This document shows, piece after piece, positions 62,244 through 64,000 of a DNA stretch of 64,000 nucleotides; the stretch's first letter is position 1, and each line of letters starts with the position of its first letter. The notes beneath the pieces are model-generated. The model worked only from the letters and a program-made list of their open reading frames with translations. It had not been told where the DNA came from and did no database searches. The stretch lies in contig JAEPNO010000002.1 of the NCBI GenBank assembly GCA_017643365.1, forward strand, positions 275,308-339,307, written 5' to 3'. The position numbers and the translations under genes are program-made. This DNA comes from Balneolaceae bacterium (GTDB taxonomy: Bacteria; Bacteroidota; Rhodothermia; Balneolales; Balneolaceae).

Positions 62244-63049
62244 AAACTCAAAAGACATACGTTGCGCCGCTTTACGAAGGCACTTTCTCTGTTGGCTTGG
62301 ATAAGAAATTTATTCGGATTCCTAGAGATGGTCGCCCGAACCGGGCTTCGCTAAAGATTTCCCTAAATCCTTTTCTGATTAACACCCAGGAAAAGAAGAT
62401 TCTTTTTGATGCAGGTATTGGGGAGTTTGGTGAAGAAACCGGGCCGAAAATTATTCGAGAAAACCTCGAGAAGCACGACATTCAGGATTACGAAATCACC
62501 GATATATTTCTGAGTCACCTGCACTACGATCATATTGGTGGATTGGCCCATCGCGATAACGGTTTTTGGGAGCTAACTTTTCCCGAGGCTAAAATTTGGG
62601 CATCGCGAGCGGATTGGGAAGAAGTTCGAGCTAAAGAAGAATATTACGACGAAGAGAAAACGGAATTCATTGCATTTTTGGATGCAAAAGCCGATTTCCA
62701 TTTAATGGACGAAGTGGATAATCCCTACCCGGAAATTCATATCGAGACGATTGGCGGGCACACAAAGCACCACTTGGCATTATTCTATGATGATGGCGAA
62801 AACAAGTACATGAAAGCCGGTGATGTGATTGCAACACGTAGTCAGATAAACCGTAAATTTGCCGCCAAATACGATTACGAACCCGAGGTGAGTCAGTCGC
62901 AACGTGAGCGATTAGCTCGATTTGCCTACAAAAACGAGTACTGGATTTTGGGATATCATGATGATTATCATCCCGTTGTAAAAATTACTGGCTACGACGA
63001 AAAAACGGGCTACATTACCGAGCCGATTACCGATTATGAACATTCCTGA
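62240..63049 (+). CDS. Metallo-beta-lactamase-fold hydrolase
   Basis: A hydrolase with the zinc motif H-x-H-x-D-H in FLSHLHYDHIGGLAHRDNGF, upstream FDAGIGEFGEETG, later HTKHHLALFYDDG, AGDVIA and a final HDDYHPVV. The substrate is unknown; lactonase and phosphodiesterase relatives share these features. In-frame sequence from 62240 (KTQKTYVAPLYEGTFSVG) looks coding and precedes TTG 62297, the first conventional start. CTG 62240 lies in the last array unit, as if the array had replaced an ATG. The 3' end overlaps the next gene by 14 bp. Confidence 0.8.
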   Translation: MKTQKTYVAPLYEGTFSVGLDKKFIRIPRDGRPNRASLKISLNPFLINTQEKKILFDAGIGEFGEETGPKIIRENLEKHDIQDYEITDIFLSHLHYDHIGGLAHRDNGFWELTFPEAKIWASRADWEEVRAKEEYYDEEKTEFIAFLDAKADFHLMDEVDNPYPEIHIETIGGHTKHHLALFYDDGENKYMKAGDVIATRSQINRKFAAKYDYEPEVSQSQRERLARFAYKNEYWILGYHDDYHPVVKITGYDEKTGYITEPITDYEHS

Positions 63050-63827
63050 AGAAATTTTTGATATTAAAAACTGGCTGGTCAATAATGGCATCGCTGAAAA
63101 ATTAGAGGCCGCTGTTATTCTAGGTTCGGGTTTAGGTGATTTCGGAAATCATATTGAAGATGCAAAGATCATCCCCTACTCCGATATTCCCGGATTTCCT
63201 CAATCTACGGTTGTGGGGCATTCCGGCTCGTTGATTATTGGTACGGTTTCAGGTAAAGCCGTGATGGCATTTTCCGGACGTTTTCATTTCTACGAAGGTT
63301 ATCCATTTTCGAAGACCGTGGTTCCGGTGCAATTGGCCAAAGCATTTGATGTTAACAAGCTGATTATCTCGAACGCTGCCGGTGGTATAAATCTTGATTT
63401 TCGAGTGGGAGATTTGATGGTGATCGAACGGATTTTGCATCCCCATGTTGAGATTGACATCAATCAAACAGAAAACTGGCCCGAAGAATTGAAAGCGAAT
63501 TCTAAACGGGTGATCGAAATTGCTACTTCAAACAATGTTCCTGTTAAAAAAGGAACGTATTTATATGTAACCGGTCCTAATTACGAAACCAAAGCTGAGA
63601 TCCGAGCTTTTAGGGGATTAGGTGGTGATGCAGTTGGAATGAGCACCGCGCCGGAGTTGATGGAAGCTTACCGAATTGGAGTAAAGGCCGTGGCTGTTTC
63701 GCTCATCACCAATGCAGCGGCCGGCGTTACCGATCAAAAATTAGATCACGAAGAAGTAAAAGAAGCCGCCGAAATGAAAAAAGATGAATTCGCGAAGTTG
63801 GTGATCGGGTTGATTGAGAGGTTTTGA
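63036..63827 (+). CDS. Purine-nucleoside phosphorylase
   Basis: A 263-residue trimeric-type purine nucleoside phosphorylase, which splits inosine or guanosine with phosphate for purine salvage. The N-terminal VILGSGLGDFGNHIE binds phosphate; GHSGSLIIGTVSGKAVMAFS, GRFHFYEGYPF, ISNAAGGINLDFRVGDLMVI and GPNYETKAEIRAFRGLGGDA follow in the family order, with VGMSTAPELMEAYRIG near residue 205. It shares TGATG with the small ORF behind it. Confidence 0.93.
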   Translation: MNIPEEIFDIKNWLVNNGIAEKLEAAVILGSGLGDFGNHIEDAKIIPYSDIPGFPQSTVVGHSGSLIIGTVSGKAVMAFSGRFHFYEGYPFSKTVVPVQLAKAFDVNKLIISNAAGGINLDFRVGDLMVIERILHPHVEIDINQTENWPEELKANSKRVIEIATSNNVPVKKGTYLYVTGPNYETKAEIRAFRGLGGDAVGMSTAPELMEAYRIGVKAVAVSLITNAAAGVTDQKLDHEEVKEAAEMKKDEFAKLVIGLIERF

Positions 63828-63955
63828 TGTCAGATCGTGAAGAAATTGAACGATTCAAAAGTTTTTTAAAAAAATTATTTGGCAAAAACTATGACGAGCT
63901 AGCCTTATACGTTATTGGAATATGGGAGTGTTCAATTAAGTGTGTCAGGGGTTAA
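63827..63955 (+). CDS. Small ORF, possibly truncated by an insertion
   Basis: A 42-codon ORF whose ATG overlaps the preceding stop (TGATG). The first 34 residues (SDREEIERFKSFLKKLFGKN, YDELALYVIGIWE) look like a helical protein start. The last eight codons run into sequence that resembles an insertion-sequence end. It may be the 5' end of a longer gene that was interrupted. No family is recognised. Confidence 0.4.
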   Translation: MSDREEIERFKSFLKKLFGKNYDELALYVIGIWECSIKCVRG

Positions 63956-64000
63956 GTATCTGTCTTCGAAGTAATCTACTAAATCTCGTCGAACCGAGCT
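63932..64000 (-). mobile_element. Possible end of an insertion sequence with partial transposase C-terminus
   Basis: On the minus strand, a 22-residue reading frame enters from the right edge and ends at a TGA (63934-63932): SSVRRDLVDYFEDRYLTPDT then LN. The plus-strand TGTTCAATTAAGTGTGTCAG around 63929-63948 resembles terminal inverted repeats of IS256-type elements from memory. Without the rest of the element this is a weak call. Confidence 0.3.

Overview
The window looks like a chromosomal segment of a Bacteroidota/Rhodothermota-type marine bacterium, most likely from the Balneolales (Balneola, Gracilimonas and relatives). This is inferred from moderately low GC, PorU/PorV and PorD-like type IX secretion parts with a C-terminal sorting domain on a secreted protein, Bacteroidota-type -7 promoter elements (TAnnTTTG), few Shine-Dalgarno sites, and a LexA gene. 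No rRNA or tRNA gene and no CRISPR array was seen.

Layout. 1-4.55 kb (minus): nucleotide-sugar and surface polysaccharide genes (a QdtA/FdtA-like cupin cut by the edge, rmlA, gmd, fcl, an SLBB-like exported protein, a phosphoesterase), divergent from a Wzc-type tyrosine autokinase (4.66-7.0 kb). A decayed second rmlA copy follows. 7.5-13.5 kb (minus): sulfate assimilation (SLC13 permease, cysQ, cysD, fused cysNC). 13.5-17.3 kb: envelope proteins, including a PorD-like protein. 17.5-24.8 kb: an EtfB-EtfA-FixC-FixX electron-transfer operon, a VapBC-type pair and two acyl-CoA dehydrogenases. 24.8-32.4 kb: a haem-binding protein, a uracil-DNA glycosylase remnant and a heavy-metal RND efflux operon with His-rich accessory proteins. 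33-46.3 kb: housekeeping genes (hydrolase, AlkD-like, cyclophilin lipoprotein, lexA, rplU-rpmA, FAH, M23 peptidase, ridA, TPR lipoproteins, gamma-family PLP enzyme, thiolase). 46.5-59.2 kb: porU, porV, a secreted M6-like protein without its zinc motif, a large MA-type peptidase/propeller/barrel protein and a DUF5683-like protein. 59.2-63.8 kb: PASTA protein, rpe, phoH, a metallo-beta-lactamase-fold hydrolase and purine nucleoside phosphorylase; the right edge may enter an insertion sequence.

The most unusual signal is a recurring structure between co-directional genes. Three loci (9.45-9.98, 20.68-21.13 and 61.7-62.24 kb) carry a single S23/four-helix-bundle gene (23S rRNA intervening-sequence protein family, related in fold to the Avd protein of diversity-generating retroelements). 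Each gene is bracketed by arrays of 7- or 8-base units. At each locus the two arrays have the same period and share a core in inverted orientation, but the unit differs between loci. Two more loci (19.28 and 23.44 kb), and a degraded third (7.0 kb), have the paired inverted arrays without a gene. The arrays touch or overlap the coding ends of neighbours: the CysN N-terminus, the PhoH C-terminus, and the probable start of the metallo-beta-lactamase-fold gene. The architecture resembles rRNA intervening sequences (S23 ORF between complementary ends), but placed in mRNA operons. I know of no description of it.
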